Assembly: GCA_945889365.1 (NCBI GenBank)
Contig: CAMDBQ010000020.1
Span: 1-13,054 of the forward strand
DNA length: 13,054 nt
From: Legionella genomosp. 1
Lineage (GTDB): Bacteria; Pseudomonadota; Gammaproteobacteria; Legionellales; Legionellaceae
Reading direction: 5' to 3'
Every line of letters starts with the position of its first letter. The stretch's first letter is position 1. This document shows, piece after piece, positions 1 to 6,334 of this stretch. The notes beneath the pieces were generated by a model. It did not search any database and had not been told where the DNA came from. It saw nothing but the letters and a program-made list of their open reading frames with translations. The position numbers were made by a program, and so were the translations under genes.

Positions 1-579
1 AAACATGGGTGCGTTGTGCTATCAATTATCTTCAGCAGCCTGCTACTTTCAGGCTGCTTCAGTGAGACATGGACTGGTGCCAGCCTGATTTATGATCGTC
101 ATAATGTTTATAAAAAAATAAGTGACTTTCAGCTGGGTGCCAATGCAAATCACGCACTCTATCACGATAAAGTCTTCAAACAAGCCGGTTGCTCGATCGA
201 TTTAGCCGTGCTCAACCGCGATATATTGCTGGTAGGGCGCGTACCCACCGAGGCACTCCGTGAAGAAGCGTATAGCCGTGTATCGCAGGTGTCTGGCAAG
301 CGCCGTTTATTTAATCAACTACAAATTAGCAGCGTTGATGACGATATGGCTCATGACAGCTGGATCACCGCTAAAATACGCAGTCAAATTTTTTCCGATG
401 CAGACATTGATCCCCACAAATTCAAAGTTGTAACGTTCGGAGGAATAGTTTACTTAATGGGCGACGTAGTCCCTGATCAAGCAGCGAAGGTTATTCATTT
501 TGCCAGGCAATGTGCCGGTGTGAAAAGGGTGGTTAAACTATTTAAGTATTACAATTTGAGCGACCAGCCTGCAAAATAA
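1..579 (+). CDS. dolP: DolP (YraP)-like outer-membrane lipoprotein with two BON domains, 5' end at or beyond the window edge
   Basis: The reading frame is open to base 1. The first in-window start is GTG at 16, but that gives a signal peptide of only about 14 residues before the lipobox LLSGC, so the true start is probably just upstream of the window. After the lipidation Cys come two BON domains, roughly residues 50-105 and 112-178. The second contains HDSWITAKIRSQI and VYLMGDVV, closely matching E. coli DolP (NDTWITTKVRSQL, VFLMGLV); the first has a degenerate version of the same pattern. DolP family proteins are lipoproteins that bind anionic phospholipid and support outer-membrane integrity and BAM function in E. 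coli. Length (about 187-195 aa) fits the family (about 190). Function in this organism is inferred from homology. The gene ends just before an intrinsic terminator. Confidence 0.85.
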   Translation, partial: KHGCVVLSIIFSSLLLSGCFSETWTGASLIYDRHNVYKKISDFQLGANANHALYHDKVFKQAGCSIDLAVLNRDILLVGRVPTEALREEAYSRVSQVSGKRRLFNQLQISSVDDDMAHDSWITAKIRSQIFSDADIDPHKFKVVTFGGIVYLMGDVVPDQAAKVIHFARQCAGVKRVVKLFKYYNLSDQPAK

Positions 580-580
580 G

Positions 581-608
581 GCAGGCCTGATAAATCTGGC
601 CTGCTTTT
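581..608 (+). terminator. Intrinsic terminator after the dolP-like gene
   Basis: A perfect 7-bp GC-rich stem GCAGGCC/GGCCTGC (581-587 with 598-604) and a 10-nt loop are followed directly by TTTT. It begins one base after the stop codon of the lipoprotein gene. On the minus strand the same stem is followed by CTTATTTT, so it might also stop the convergent small gene at 666-920, though more weakly. Confidence 0.85.
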
Positions 609-610
609 AT

Positions 611-635
611 CCTTCCTGATCTAGAATCAGGAAGG
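611..635. repeat. Perfect 10-bp inverted repeat (hairpin) between convergent genes
   Basis: CCTTCCTGAT (611-620) is followed after 5 nt by its exact complement ATCAGGAAGG (626-635). There is no T tract on either side, so it is not an ordinary intrinsic terminator. It stacks directly downstream of the dolP terminator and may act as a second, backup structure, or as a 3'-end stabilising hairpin for the convergent gene at 666-920. Confidence 0.6.
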
Positions 636-665
636 GGCGAACCTGATTCAGATATTTATATCGTA

Positions 666-920
666 TCAGTGGAAGCGACCTTTATCGAATCGTTTGCGAA
701 TTTTTTGCAAATTTCTTTCCCGAATAATTCCGGTTGATTCATTAGCTGGCTTTTCAATGTCGTGTCTATTGGTCAATTGCACTGGATTAGCGGGATGAGA
801 AGGCCAATGTTGCCGGTAAGAAAGGTGGTTTTTATTGTGCTTGTGATGCAAGCTATCATCATAATGATGAAGCATGGTTTCCCGCATGCTAGCCGCGGTG
901 CGCTGTTGTTTTTCAGACAT
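666..920 (-). CDS. Small His-rich basic protein of unknown function (84 aa)
   Basis: I do not recognise this protein. It starts at ATG 920 with a good Shine-Dalgarno sequence (AAAGGAAG, about 7 nt upstream on the minus strand), which is the main reason to believe it is real; the overlapping + strand ORF has no such signal. It has 10 His in 84 residues, several in a cluster around residues 18-32 (LHHYDDSLHHKHNKNH), no Cys, no signal peptide and no membrane segment. The C-terminus is strongly basic (RERNLQKIRKRFDKGRFH). The composition suggests a soluble nucleic-acid- or metal-binding protein, but nothing identifies a family. It converges on the dolP-like gene and is divergent from tatC. Confidence 0.55.
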   Translation of the reverse strand: MSEKQQRTAASMRETMLHHYDDSLHHKHNKNHLSYRQHWPSHPANPVQLTNRHDIEKPANESTGIIRERNLQKIRKRFDKGRFH

Positions 921-1050
921 GATATTCTTCCTTTAATAAATTGGACAGTCTAAAATGGGCAAAATACGTTTCACTCAGAAGCCCCCCCGAGAATTTTTTA
1001 ACAATCTCTTAAGTTAAGTATAGCTTGCTTACGCAATACATGCTAAGTTT

Positions 1051-1073
1051 GTGAACATATTTTGTTGGTTCAC
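1051..1073 (+). promoter_or_regulatory. Inverted repeat GTGAAC-N11-GTTCAC in the tatC leader
   Basis: GTGAAC (1051-1056) and its exact complement GTTCAC (1068-1073) flank an 11-nt AT-rich spacer. The right arm abuts AGGA (1074-1077), the likely ribosome binding site of tatC, 10 nt before its ATG. It could be an operator or a small hairpin next to the ribosome site. The sequence does not decide between these, and 6-bp arms could arise by chance. Confidence 0.35.
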
Positions 1074-1087
1074 AGGAAAATCACTAC

Positions 1088-1789
1088 ATGCTGCTCCACT
1101 TACTTGAGCTTCGTCGCCGCATGCTGCACGTGGTCACATTTTTCATGATCCTGTTTCTATTATTTTTTTTACTCGCACCGAATTTGTTTCATGCACTGGT
1201 ATTCCCCCTACTAAAGGTATTGCCGACTGATGATTCTCTCATTGCCATGCACATTACCACCCCCTTGATGACCCCCGTAAAATTAGCAGCGGATGCAGCC
1301 CTGCTCAGCACAACACCATTTGCCTTATTGCACGCTTGGCGCTTTGCATCCCCAGGACTGTACCAGCGGGAACGAAACAGTGTCCGCTGGGCGATCATAG
1401 GTAGCTTGGTGTTGTTTTTCTTAGGTATGTTATTTAGCTTTTTTCTGATATTGCCATTCATGTTTGGATTTTTTGCGCGCGCAGTTCCTGCAGGGGTGCG
1501 TTTAATGCCAGACATGGGTTATGCCGTGGATTTCATTACCCGCATGTTACTGACGTTTGGCCTGTGCTTCCAAATTCCATTGTTGTGCTGGCTACTGGCG
1601 CGCTTACAAATAGTCAGTGTTGCCACCCTAAAAATGATACGGCCATATGTTATGGTTACCGCGTTTACAGTAGGCATGTTATTGACACCGCCGGATGTGC
1701 TTTCGCAAATCATGTTAGCCGTTCCGTTATGCCTGCTTTATGAGACGGGCATATTATTAGCTCGTTTTGGACAGCCCTATTTTGGATAG
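1088..1789 (+). CDS. tatC: Sec-independent protein translocase subunit TatC
   Basis: This is the multispanning inner-membrane receptor of the twin-arginine pathway, which exports folded proteins. The cytoplasmic N-terminus carries the hallmark HLLELRRRML (E. coli HLIELRKRLL, with the conserved Glu that recognises signal peptides). Further conserved features are TPVKL, the WRFASPGLYQRER segment with the second conserved Glu, GLCFQIP, and RPYVMVTAFTVGMLLTPPDVLSQ followed by LYETGI. Six hydrophobic segments are visible and the length of 233 aa is normal, with only a short C-terminal tail. AGGA lies 10 nt upstream of the start. No tatA or tatB gene is adjacent: upstream is a divergent unrelated gene and downstream a thioredoxin gene, so partners must be encoded elsewhere. 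Confidence 0.95.
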   Translation: MLLHLLELRRRMLHVVTFFMILFLLFFLLAPNLFHALVFPLLKVLPTDDSLIAMHITTPLMTPVKLAADAALLSTTPFALLHAWRFASPGLYQRERNSVRWAIIGSLVLFFLGMLFSFFLILPFMFGFFARAVPAGVRLMPDMGYAVDFITRMLLTFGLCFQIPLLCWLLARLQIVSVATLKMIRPYVMVTAFTVGMLLTPPDVLSQIMLAVPLCLLYETGILLARFGQPYFG

Positions 1790-1859
1790 CGCTACATAAG
1801 GCGACGTCATATAATTTCATGCTACAATAACCCATCTTTTAATTGACTTTGAAAACCCT

Positions 1860-2312
1860 ATGCACGCACTAAGATCGTTTATTATCACAACCATTTTCCT
1901 GCTTTGTTCAACCCTCACCCAAGCCGCAACCATAATGGAAACGCTGGAGGGAAACGATGTTGATTTGGCATCCCTGAAAGGCAAATGGGTCTTTATTAAT
2001 TACTGGGCTAGTTGGTGCGGACCTTGCTTGGATGAAATTTCTGAACTAAATCACTTTTATGAAGACAACAAAGACGGCAAAGTGGCTGTATTTGCAGTCA
2101 ATTTCGATTCATTATCCATACGAGAGCAACAGCGCCTGGTTAGAAAATTTGATATCCAATACCCCAGCTTGATACACAATACAGCCAGAGTCTTGAGCTT
2201 AGGCCCAATTAGCGTCGTTCCCGTAACGTTTGTGCTCAATCCAGACGGCAATTTGAGCACAACACTTTACGGCGGCCAAACAGTCGAAAGCCTGACCGAG
2301 GCGACGGGTTAA
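1860..2312 (+). CDS. TlpA/ResA-type periplasmic thioredoxin-fold protein
   Basis: Residues 1-22 form a Sec signal peptide with a basic N-region, a hydrophobic core (FIITTIFLLCSTL) and a likely cleavage site after TQA. The mature part is a thioredoxin fold with the active site WASWCGPC (about residues 49-56) and the cis-proline strand VVPVTFVLNPDG (about 119-130). Together these place it in the TlpA/ResA/DsbE group of exported thiol-disulfide reductases. Such proteins reduce cysteine pairs in the periplasm, for example in cytochrome c maturation or copper-site assembly; the specific partner here is unknown. At 150 aa it is a minimal single-domain form. No strong Shine-Dalgarno precedes the ATG. 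It follows tatC by 70 nt and converges on hfq, with stops 9 nt apart. Confidence 0.85.
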   Translation: MHALRSFIITTIFLLCSTLTQAATIMETLEGNDVDLASLKGKWVFINYWASWCGPCLDEISELNHFYEDNKDGKVAVFAVNFDSLSIREQQRLVRKFDIQYPSLIHNTARVLSLGPISVVPVTFVLNPDGNLSTTLYGGQTVESLTEATG

Positions 2313-2321
2313 AAACGCCCA

Positions 2322-2558
2322 TCACTCACCATCACTCTCATCTTCTATTGACGCAACCTTCCGTGACGGAACCACAGTAGAAATCGCATGCTTGTAAACC
2401 ATTTGAGTAATCGTGTTTTTCAGTATGACCACATGCTGATCTACCTCCCCAATCACGCCATGTAATTTAATCCCGTTGACCAAAAAAATAGACACCTGCA
2501 CCTTTTCCTTGCTCAATATGTTGAGGAAAGAATCTTCTAACCCTAGATGTTCTGACAT
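2322..2558 (-). CDS. hfq: Hfq-family RNA chaperone with altered proximal-face residues
   Basis: Hfq is the hexameric Sm-like protein that anneals small RNAs to mRNAs. The Sm core is clear: FLVNGIKLHG, then KNTITQMVYKHAISTVVPSR, with the YKH signature at residues 55-57. The alignment to E. coli Hfq needs no gaps from residue 1 to 66, so positions compare directly. Unusual replacements are Glu at position 8 (Gln in E. coli), His at 42 (Phe), Val at 39 (Phe) and Ser at 16 (Arg of the RRER rim patch); Asp9, Asp40 and Lys56-His57 are kept. The 12-residue tail is acidic and short. A good ribosome binding site (AAGGGG) precedes ATG 2558. It is not next to miaA, the usual partner of hfq, so it may be a second paralogue. 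Confidence 0.9.
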   Translation of the reverse strand: MSEHLGLEDSFLNILSKEKVQVSIFLVNGIKLHGVIGEVDQHVVILKNTITQMVYKHAISTVVPSRKVASIEDESDGE

Positions 2559-2639
2559 AGCCCACCCCTTGTAATTATTGTTTTTTGGAACAGCATATTG
2601 ATATGATCGGCATAAAGGGGGAAAACTTTAATAAAAAAG

Positions 2640-2669
2640 TTGTCACAACAAACCATAGTCTACTATGCT
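2640..2669 (+). promoter_or_regulatory. Putative sigma-S-like promoter of the DUF883 operon
   Basis: TTGTCA (2640-2645) is followed after 18 nt by TATGCT (2664-2669). With the preceding C, the -10 reads CTATGCT, one base from the CTATACT preferred by sigma-S in E. coli. The E. coli homologues yqjD, elaB and ygaM are reported as stationary-phase genes, which fits. An AGGAG ribosome site at 2691-2695 and ATG at 2703 follow at normal distances. Read by eye only. Confidence 0.45.
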
Positions 2670-2702
2670 GAATAGGTACACTTAAAAATAAGGAGCGTAA
2701 TC

Positions 2703-2963
2703 ATGGAAGTACACAATCAAACGAATACAGGACTCAATTCCAAAAAAGCCCACGTAGGGGAAGCCGCAACGGAATTATTGGATGAAACAAAAAAACTGGC
2801 TACAGAACTCTATGAAGAGGGCATAAAAAAACTTGAAGCGGCTCAAAAGGAAGCAAACCACTATTCGGATGAGCTATTAGAAAAAGTGAGGGAACATCCC
2901 TTGAAAGCGATTTTGATCGCAGGCGGGGTTGGGCTCTTATTATCTGCTTTACTAAGAAAATAA
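2703..2963 (+). CDS. DUF883 family (YqjD/ElaB/YgaM-like) C-tail-anchored inner-membrane protein
   Basis: This 86-residue protein has an acidic, Lys/Glu-rich amphipathic helical N-terminal part (about 20-62) and ends in the family's typical tail: KVREHPLKAILIAGGVGLLLSALLRK, one transmembrane helix followed by Arg-Lys. Family members in E. coli are inner-membrane proteins that bind ribosomes through the N-terminal region and accumulate in stationary phase. That role is inferred here from family membership. AGGAG sits 7 nt before the ATG. The stop overlaps the next start by one base (TAATG), implying translational coupling within a yqjD-yqjE-yqjK-like operon. Confidence 0.88.
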   Translation: MEVHNQTNTGLNSKKAHVGEAATELLDETKKLATELYEEGIKKLEAAQKEANHYSDELLEKVREHPLKAILIAGGVGLLLSALLRK

Positions 2964-3397
2964 TGCGCTTTATTGACGAACTGGAAGGCCTTGTTTCCAA
3001 TCAGATCAGTGTTGTTAAAACTTGTCTATCCATAACCAAGCTGGAAGCAAGGCTAGCTGCGATTTGTGTATACCCGCTATTAATCAATTTGTGTATGCTA
3101 CTGGTATGCTTGACCAGCATATGGCTAACTGCCATGGGCATGCTGGGTTATGTCTTCATGCACGTGTTTAACAACGCGCTGATTGCCATGGCTTGCGTTT
3201 TTTTAGTTAACATACTGCTGCTTGGCATCTTGCTTGGCTATTTACTATCTAATTTAAAAAAAATGAGTTTTGCAAAAACCAGAGCCTACTTGGCAAACAA
3301 CAGGGAGCCGGAATCTCATGAGTTCAAAGAAACAGGCGATGATTGCAATGGCAATCCTGGAAAAAAAATTATGGAAGCAACAGACGCAGGTCAATAA
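2963..3397 (+). CDS. YqjE-like two-helix membrane protein
   Basis: The 144-residue protein begins with an amphipathic stretch (residues 1-32) containing the motif TKLEARLA, typical of the YqjE/holin-superfamily proteins found after yqjD-type genes. Two hydrophobic hairpin helices follow, roughly 35-60 and 70-98, and then a hydrophilic tail rich in Lys, Glu and Asn. The fold is a small helical-hairpin inner-membrane protein; the biochemical function is not established. Its ATG overlaps the upstream stop by one base. The last 80 nt overlap the following gene in another frame, and an A8 run (3361-3368) lies in that overlap. Family assignment rests on topology, motif and gene order rather than strong residue identity. 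Confidence 0.75.
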   Translation: MRFIDELEGLVSNQISVVKTCLSITKLEARLAAICVYPLLINLCMLLVCLTSIWLTAMGMLGYVFMHVFNNALIAMACVFLVNILLLGILLGYLLSNLKKMSFAKTRAYLANNREPESHEFKETGDDCNGNPGKKIMEATDAGQ

Positions 3398-3584
3398 ACA
3401 CAAACGTTATTTTTCAACGTTGTTTAATGACAATAAACGGGTGATTATTCCTGCCCTGATGTTGCCTGCATTTCTGATGGGATGGAGAAGCGCCCGAAGC
3501 CCCCATCCTGTTCATATGCTCAAGCAATTCGGAAAAATGTTACTCCCAACCCTTATAACGTGGACATTGGACAAAAGGACATGA
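3318..3584 (+). CDS. YqjK-like small membrane protein
   Basis: I choose ATG 3318 (MSSKKQAMIAMAILEKKLWKQ) because GGGAG lies 10 nt upstream and E. coli YqjK likewise begins with MSSK followed by a Lys/Gln-rich helix. An in-frame ATG at 3270 would lengthen the overlap with the previous gene. The 88-residue product has a basic coiled N-terminal half, one hydrophobic segment (VIIPALMLPAFLMGW, about residues 42-56) and a basic C-terminal half. Position as third gene after a DUF883 gene and a yqjE-like gene matches the E. coli yqjD-yqjE-yqjK order. No function is known. It overlaps its upstream neighbour by 80 nt, more than usual. Confidence 0.6.
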   Translation: MSSKKQAMIAMAILEKKLWKQQTQVNKHKRYFSTLFNDNKRVIIPALMLPAFLMGWRSARSPHPVHMLKQFGKMLLPTLITWTLDKRT

Positions 3585-3814
3585 AAAAAGACTCATACCC
3601 CTTTGTCCAAGCAAGCAGAGCCTTATCATTACCCACAAGCCAGGAAACTTACGCCCAGCTTGAGTCCATAGCCACGAGTTGTCGTCCCCGCGAAGGCGGG
3701 ATCCATGCTTGGCATCACTACCATACCACACCAGTAGATCCCCGCCTTCGCGGGACGACATGCATCAAACGTGTGGGTCATGGTAAGAGCAGATCCCTCC
3801 TGAAAAACGGTTAA
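3581..3814 (+). CDS. Possible small ORF coupled to the yqjK-like gene, C-terminal half made of REP sequence
   Basis: ATG 3581 overlaps the upstream stop as ATGA and is preceded by AAAAGGAC, although that site is very close to the ATG. The 77-residue frame starts plausibly (MKKDSYPFVQASRALSLPTS, then QETYAQLESIATS). From about residue 34 it is encoded by the inverted REP pair at 3680-3761, giving REP-derived peptide (CRPREGGIHAW, then DPRLRGTT). Either it is a small gene whose end has been replaced by a REP insertion, or a chance frame after the operon. I recognise no family. Confidence 0.3.
   Translation: MKKDSYPFVQASRALSLPTSQETYAQLESIATSCRPREGGIHAWHHYHTTPVDPRLRGTTCIKRVGHGKSRSLLKNG
3680..3761. 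repeat. Pair of REP elements in inverted orientation (BIME-like)
   Basis: The left copy (3680-3703, TGTCGTCCCCGCGAAGGCGG and on to GATC) and the right copy (3738-3761) are reverse complements apart from one shifted C/G. Each copy is itself a hairpin, CCCGC-GAAG-GCGGG. The two are separated by 34 nt, so they can also pair with each other into a long cruciform or mRNA hairpin. The core is the familiar proteobacterial type (CCCGCGAAGGCGGG) spread by REP-associated tyrosine transposases. The pair lies between the yqjDEK-like operon and metG and probably stops or stabilises the upstream transcript. Confidence 0.85.
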
Positions 3815-4049
3815 TTTATGCATTATTTGTGGAGTTCTAAAACACGCCATTGTCAGTGCTGGTCATGTTTGTTCTTAACTCGCGAACTCCTTCCTTCATC
3901 ATTTATCTAAAAATTTTGTTTCAATGTAAACTCGATCGCCTCATTTTCACCCAATTAATAACACACAATTAGAAATGGATCGTGCACACACCTTACTGTT
4001 TACAATATTATTTCTAAACCATTAGGCAGCAATCCTGATATAAATGCGT

Positions 4050-4055
4050 TATAAT
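4050..4055 (+). promoter_or_regulatory. Putative -10 element of the metG-rnfB-nth operon
   Basis: A perfect TATAAT ends 24 nt before the metG ATG. No convincing -35 box lies 16-18 nt upstream, so the assignment rests on the -10 alone. Between the REP pair and this site (3815-4049) the DNA is AT-rich with no credible gene; only a 7-bp inverted repeat GGAGTTC/GAACTCC (3831-3837, 3884-3890) was noticed. Confidence 0.45.
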
Positions 4056-4079
4056 TCCCCACTTTTAATGCCGTGAGCA

Positions 4080-5732
4080 ATGACGATGACAACACCCCGT
4101 AAAATGCTGGTTACCAGCGCGCTGCCTTATGCCAATGGCCATTTGCATTTAGGTCATTTGGTCGAACATATCCAAACCGATATTTGGGTGCGTACGCATA
4201 AAATGCTGGGCGTTACCTGCATCAGTGTTTGCGGTGATGATGCCCATGGCACGCCGATCATGTTAAAAGCCGAACAACTGGGCATTACGCCTGAGGCCTT
4301 AACCACCGAAATGCAAGCCAGCCATGAACATGATTTTGCAGGCTTTGGCATTGGCTATGATTGCTATCACACCACACACTCCCCTGAAAATCAGGTGATA
4401 GCATCTGAAATTTATGCTCGATTACAGGCTAGGGGCGATATTGTCAAAAAAACAATATCACAGGCGTTTGACCCGATTAAACTGATGTTTTTGCCGGATC
4501 GCTATGTCAAAGGAACCTGCCCCAAGTGTGGCGCGCTGGATCAATATGGCGATAGTTGTGAAGTATGTGGGGCGACCTATGCACCAACCGAGCTATTGAA
4601 TGCCGTATCCGCCATTTCCGGTGCTAAGCCTATCGAAAAAGAATCTGAACATTACTTTTTTGATTTACCACGTTATGAAACCTTATTAAAAACCTGGTCG
4701 CGCAATGGCCATTTACAACCCGAAGTCGCGAACAAACTGGATGAATGGTTTTCTGCCGGTTTGAAGCAATGGGATATTTCGCGGGATGCCCCTTATTTTG
4801 GCTTCCCCATACCAGGTACTGTGGATAAATATTTTTACGTCTGGCTGGATGCGCCGATTGGTTACATGGCCAGCTTTAAAAAATACTGCAATGAAAATAA
4901 CGTCTCATTTGGTGAGTTCTGGGATAAAGACTCCACAACCGAGCTATATCATTTCGTCGGCAAAGACATCGTGTATTTTCACGCACTTTTTTGGCCTGCC
5001 ATGTTAGCCGGCAGTGATCATCGTCTGCCAACCGCCATTTTCACTCACGGATTTTTAACCGTTAATGGCCAGAAAATGTCTAAATCACGAGGAACATTTA
5101 TTGAAGCAAGACAGTATTTAGCGCATTTGCATCCTGAATACTTACGCTATTATTTTGCCGCCAAGCTCAATGGTCGCGTTGACGATCTGGATCTCAATTT
5201 TTCAGATTTCATGAATCGGGTGAATGCTGATCTGGTCGGCAAGGTCGTGAACATTGCCAGCCGTTGTGCCGGATTTATTAATAAACAGTTTGATGGCCAG
5301 CTATCAAGTTCGCTTGCAGAGCTTGCGCTATACAATGAATTGCTCGGTATGCGTGACACGATCGTGAATGCTTTTGTTGAGCGGGATTACGCATCGGCTA
5401 TCCGCCAGATCATGGACGGAGCAGCTAAGGTGAACCAATATATCGACATGCAAAAACCTTGGGTATTGGCAAAGGATCCCGCCACAGCGAACGCAGTACA
5501 AGACGTTTGCACCATGGGATTGAATTTATTCCGCGTATTGATGACCTACTTGAAACCCGTGCTACCTGAAATGGCTGCTGCTTCCGAACAGTTTTTAAAC
5601 TGCGAACCCTTGATGTGGAACAGCATCGACCAGCCATTGCTAGCTCACAAGATCAATGCCTTCGTACCGCTCATGACTCGCGTAGAACAAGCGAAAATTG
5701 ACGCGTTGATAGCCGAAAACAAGGCGTCATAA
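4080..5732 (+). CDS. metG: Methionyl-tRNA synthetase, short form
   Basis: The enzyme charges tRNA-Met with methionine in the cytoplasm. It is a class I synthetase: the HIGH-type motif is in PYANGHLHLGHL (about residues 16-27), the zinc-binding knuckle is CPKC...CEVC (about 147-163), and KMSKSRG is at about 332-338. The anticodon-binding helical domain follows, including NVVNIASR-like VNIASRCAGF and the MQKPWVLAK stretch. At 550 aa it lacks the C-terminal EMAPII-like tRNA-binding/dimerisation domain of the 677-aa E. coli enzyme, so it is probably monomeric. A second ATG two codons in (4086) sits 8 nt after GTGAG and may be the real start. Its stop overlaps the rnfB start by one base. Confidence 0.97.
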   Translation: MTMTTPRKMLVTSALPYANGHLHLGHLVEHIQTDIWVRTHKMLGVTCISVCGDDAHGTPIMLKAEQLGITPEALTTEMQASHEHDFAGFGIGYDCYHTTHSPENQVIASEIYARLQARGDIVKKTISQAFDPIKLMFLPDRYVKGTCPKCGALDQYGDSCEVCGATYAPTELLNAVSAISGAKPIEKESEHYFFDLPRYETLLKTWSRNGHLQPEVANKLDEWFSAGLKQWDISRDAPYFGFPIPGTVDKYFYVWLDAPIGYMASFKKYCNENNVSFGEFWDKDSTTELYHFVGKDIVYFHALFWPAMLAGSDHRLPTAIFTHGFLTVNGQKMSKSRGTFIEARQYLAHLHPEYLRYYFAAKLNGRVDDLDLNFSDFMNRVNADLVGKVVNIASRCAGFINKQFDGQLSSSLAELALYNELLGMRDTIVNAFVERDYASAIRQIMDGAAKVNQYIDMQKPWVLAKDPATANAVQDVCTMGLNLFRVLMTYLKPVLPEMAAASEQFLNCEPLMWNSIDQPLLAHKINAFVPLMTRVEQAKIDALIAENKAS

Positions 5733-6334
5733 TGGTATCTGCAAACGCCATTGATGCCTTGCTACCCCAAACCCAATGCGGAGAATGTGGGTATCCTGGG
5801 TGCATGCCCTACGCACAAGCTCTGGCAGCAGGGCTTGCGCCGATTGATAAGTGTCCTCCAGGCGGAATACAAACGCTCAAAGCATTGGGTGAATTGCTTA
5901 ATGTGGATTCGACGCCATTTCTAAACATCACAACACGCCCACCCGCAGTAGCCATCATCCGTGAAGCCGAGTGCATCGGTTGCACCAAATGCATTCAAGC
6001 CTGTCCGGTTGATGCCATCATCGGCACCGGCAAATTAATGCATAGCGTACTTGCAGATGAGTGCACGGGTTGCGGTCTATGTGTTGAACCCTGTCCTGTA
6101 GATTGCATCGAACTGGTAACGCTGCCCACCCCCACATACGACAAAGAACTGGCTCGCTCACGGTTTAACGCTCGTCAAATACGCCTGTTACGTGAAGAAC
6201 AGGATAAACAGCAAGCCTATCGTGAAAAACGAACACTGGCAGAACCTACCGTTGGCCAACAGCAAGATAAAATTGCAAAACAACATTATATTTTACAAGC
6301 ATTACAACGAGCTAATGCGAAAAAAAAACCATGA
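5732..6334 (+). CDS. rnfB: RnfB-like iron-sulfur protein without membrane anchor
   Basis: RnfB is the ferredoxin-like subunit of the Rnf/Rsx membrane electron-transfer complex. Seen here: the RnfB-specific 4Fe-4S module LLPQTQCGECGYPGC...KCPPGG (four Cys, about residues 10-46), then two classical ferredoxin clusters CIGCTKCIQACP (about 82-93) and CTGCGLCVEPCP (about 112-123). A charged helical tail follows, ending in poly-Lys. E. coli RnfB has an N-terminal transmembrane anchor before the LPQ motif; this protein begins directly at the motif, so it should be soluble. No rnfA, C, D, G or E is in the window. Start TAATG overlaps metG, and the stop overlaps nth (ATGA). It may serve as an electron donor to other proteins, perhaps endonuclease III cluster maintenance, but that is speculative. 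Confidence 0.9.
   Translation: MVSANAIDALLPQTQCGECGYPGCMPYAQALAAGLAPIDKCPPGGIQTLKALGELLNVDSTPFLNITTRPPAVAIIREAECIGCTKCIQACPVDAIIGTGKLMHSVLADECTGCGLCVEPCPVDCIELVTLPTPTYDKELARSRFNARQIRLLREEQDKQQAYREKRTLAEPTVGQQQDKIAKQHYILQALQRANAKKKP

Noticed and set aside
762..953. 63-codon + strand ORF opposite the small His-rich gene
   Set aside because: No ribosome binding site, and it is the complement of the better-supported minus-strand frame.
983..989. C7 run upstream of the small His-rich gene as a phase-variable promoter tract
   Set aside because: It does not sit between a recognisable -35 and -10 pair, so there is no support for a switch.
3680..3761. Repeat pair as a possible CRISPR remnant
   Set aside because: The two copies are inverted, each is internally palindromic, and there is no array of equal-length spacers; it is a REP pair.
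4068..4076. Two-codon ORF (ATG CCG TGA) just before metG as a regulatory leader peptide
   Set aside because: Too short, with no ribosome site, and easily explained by chance.
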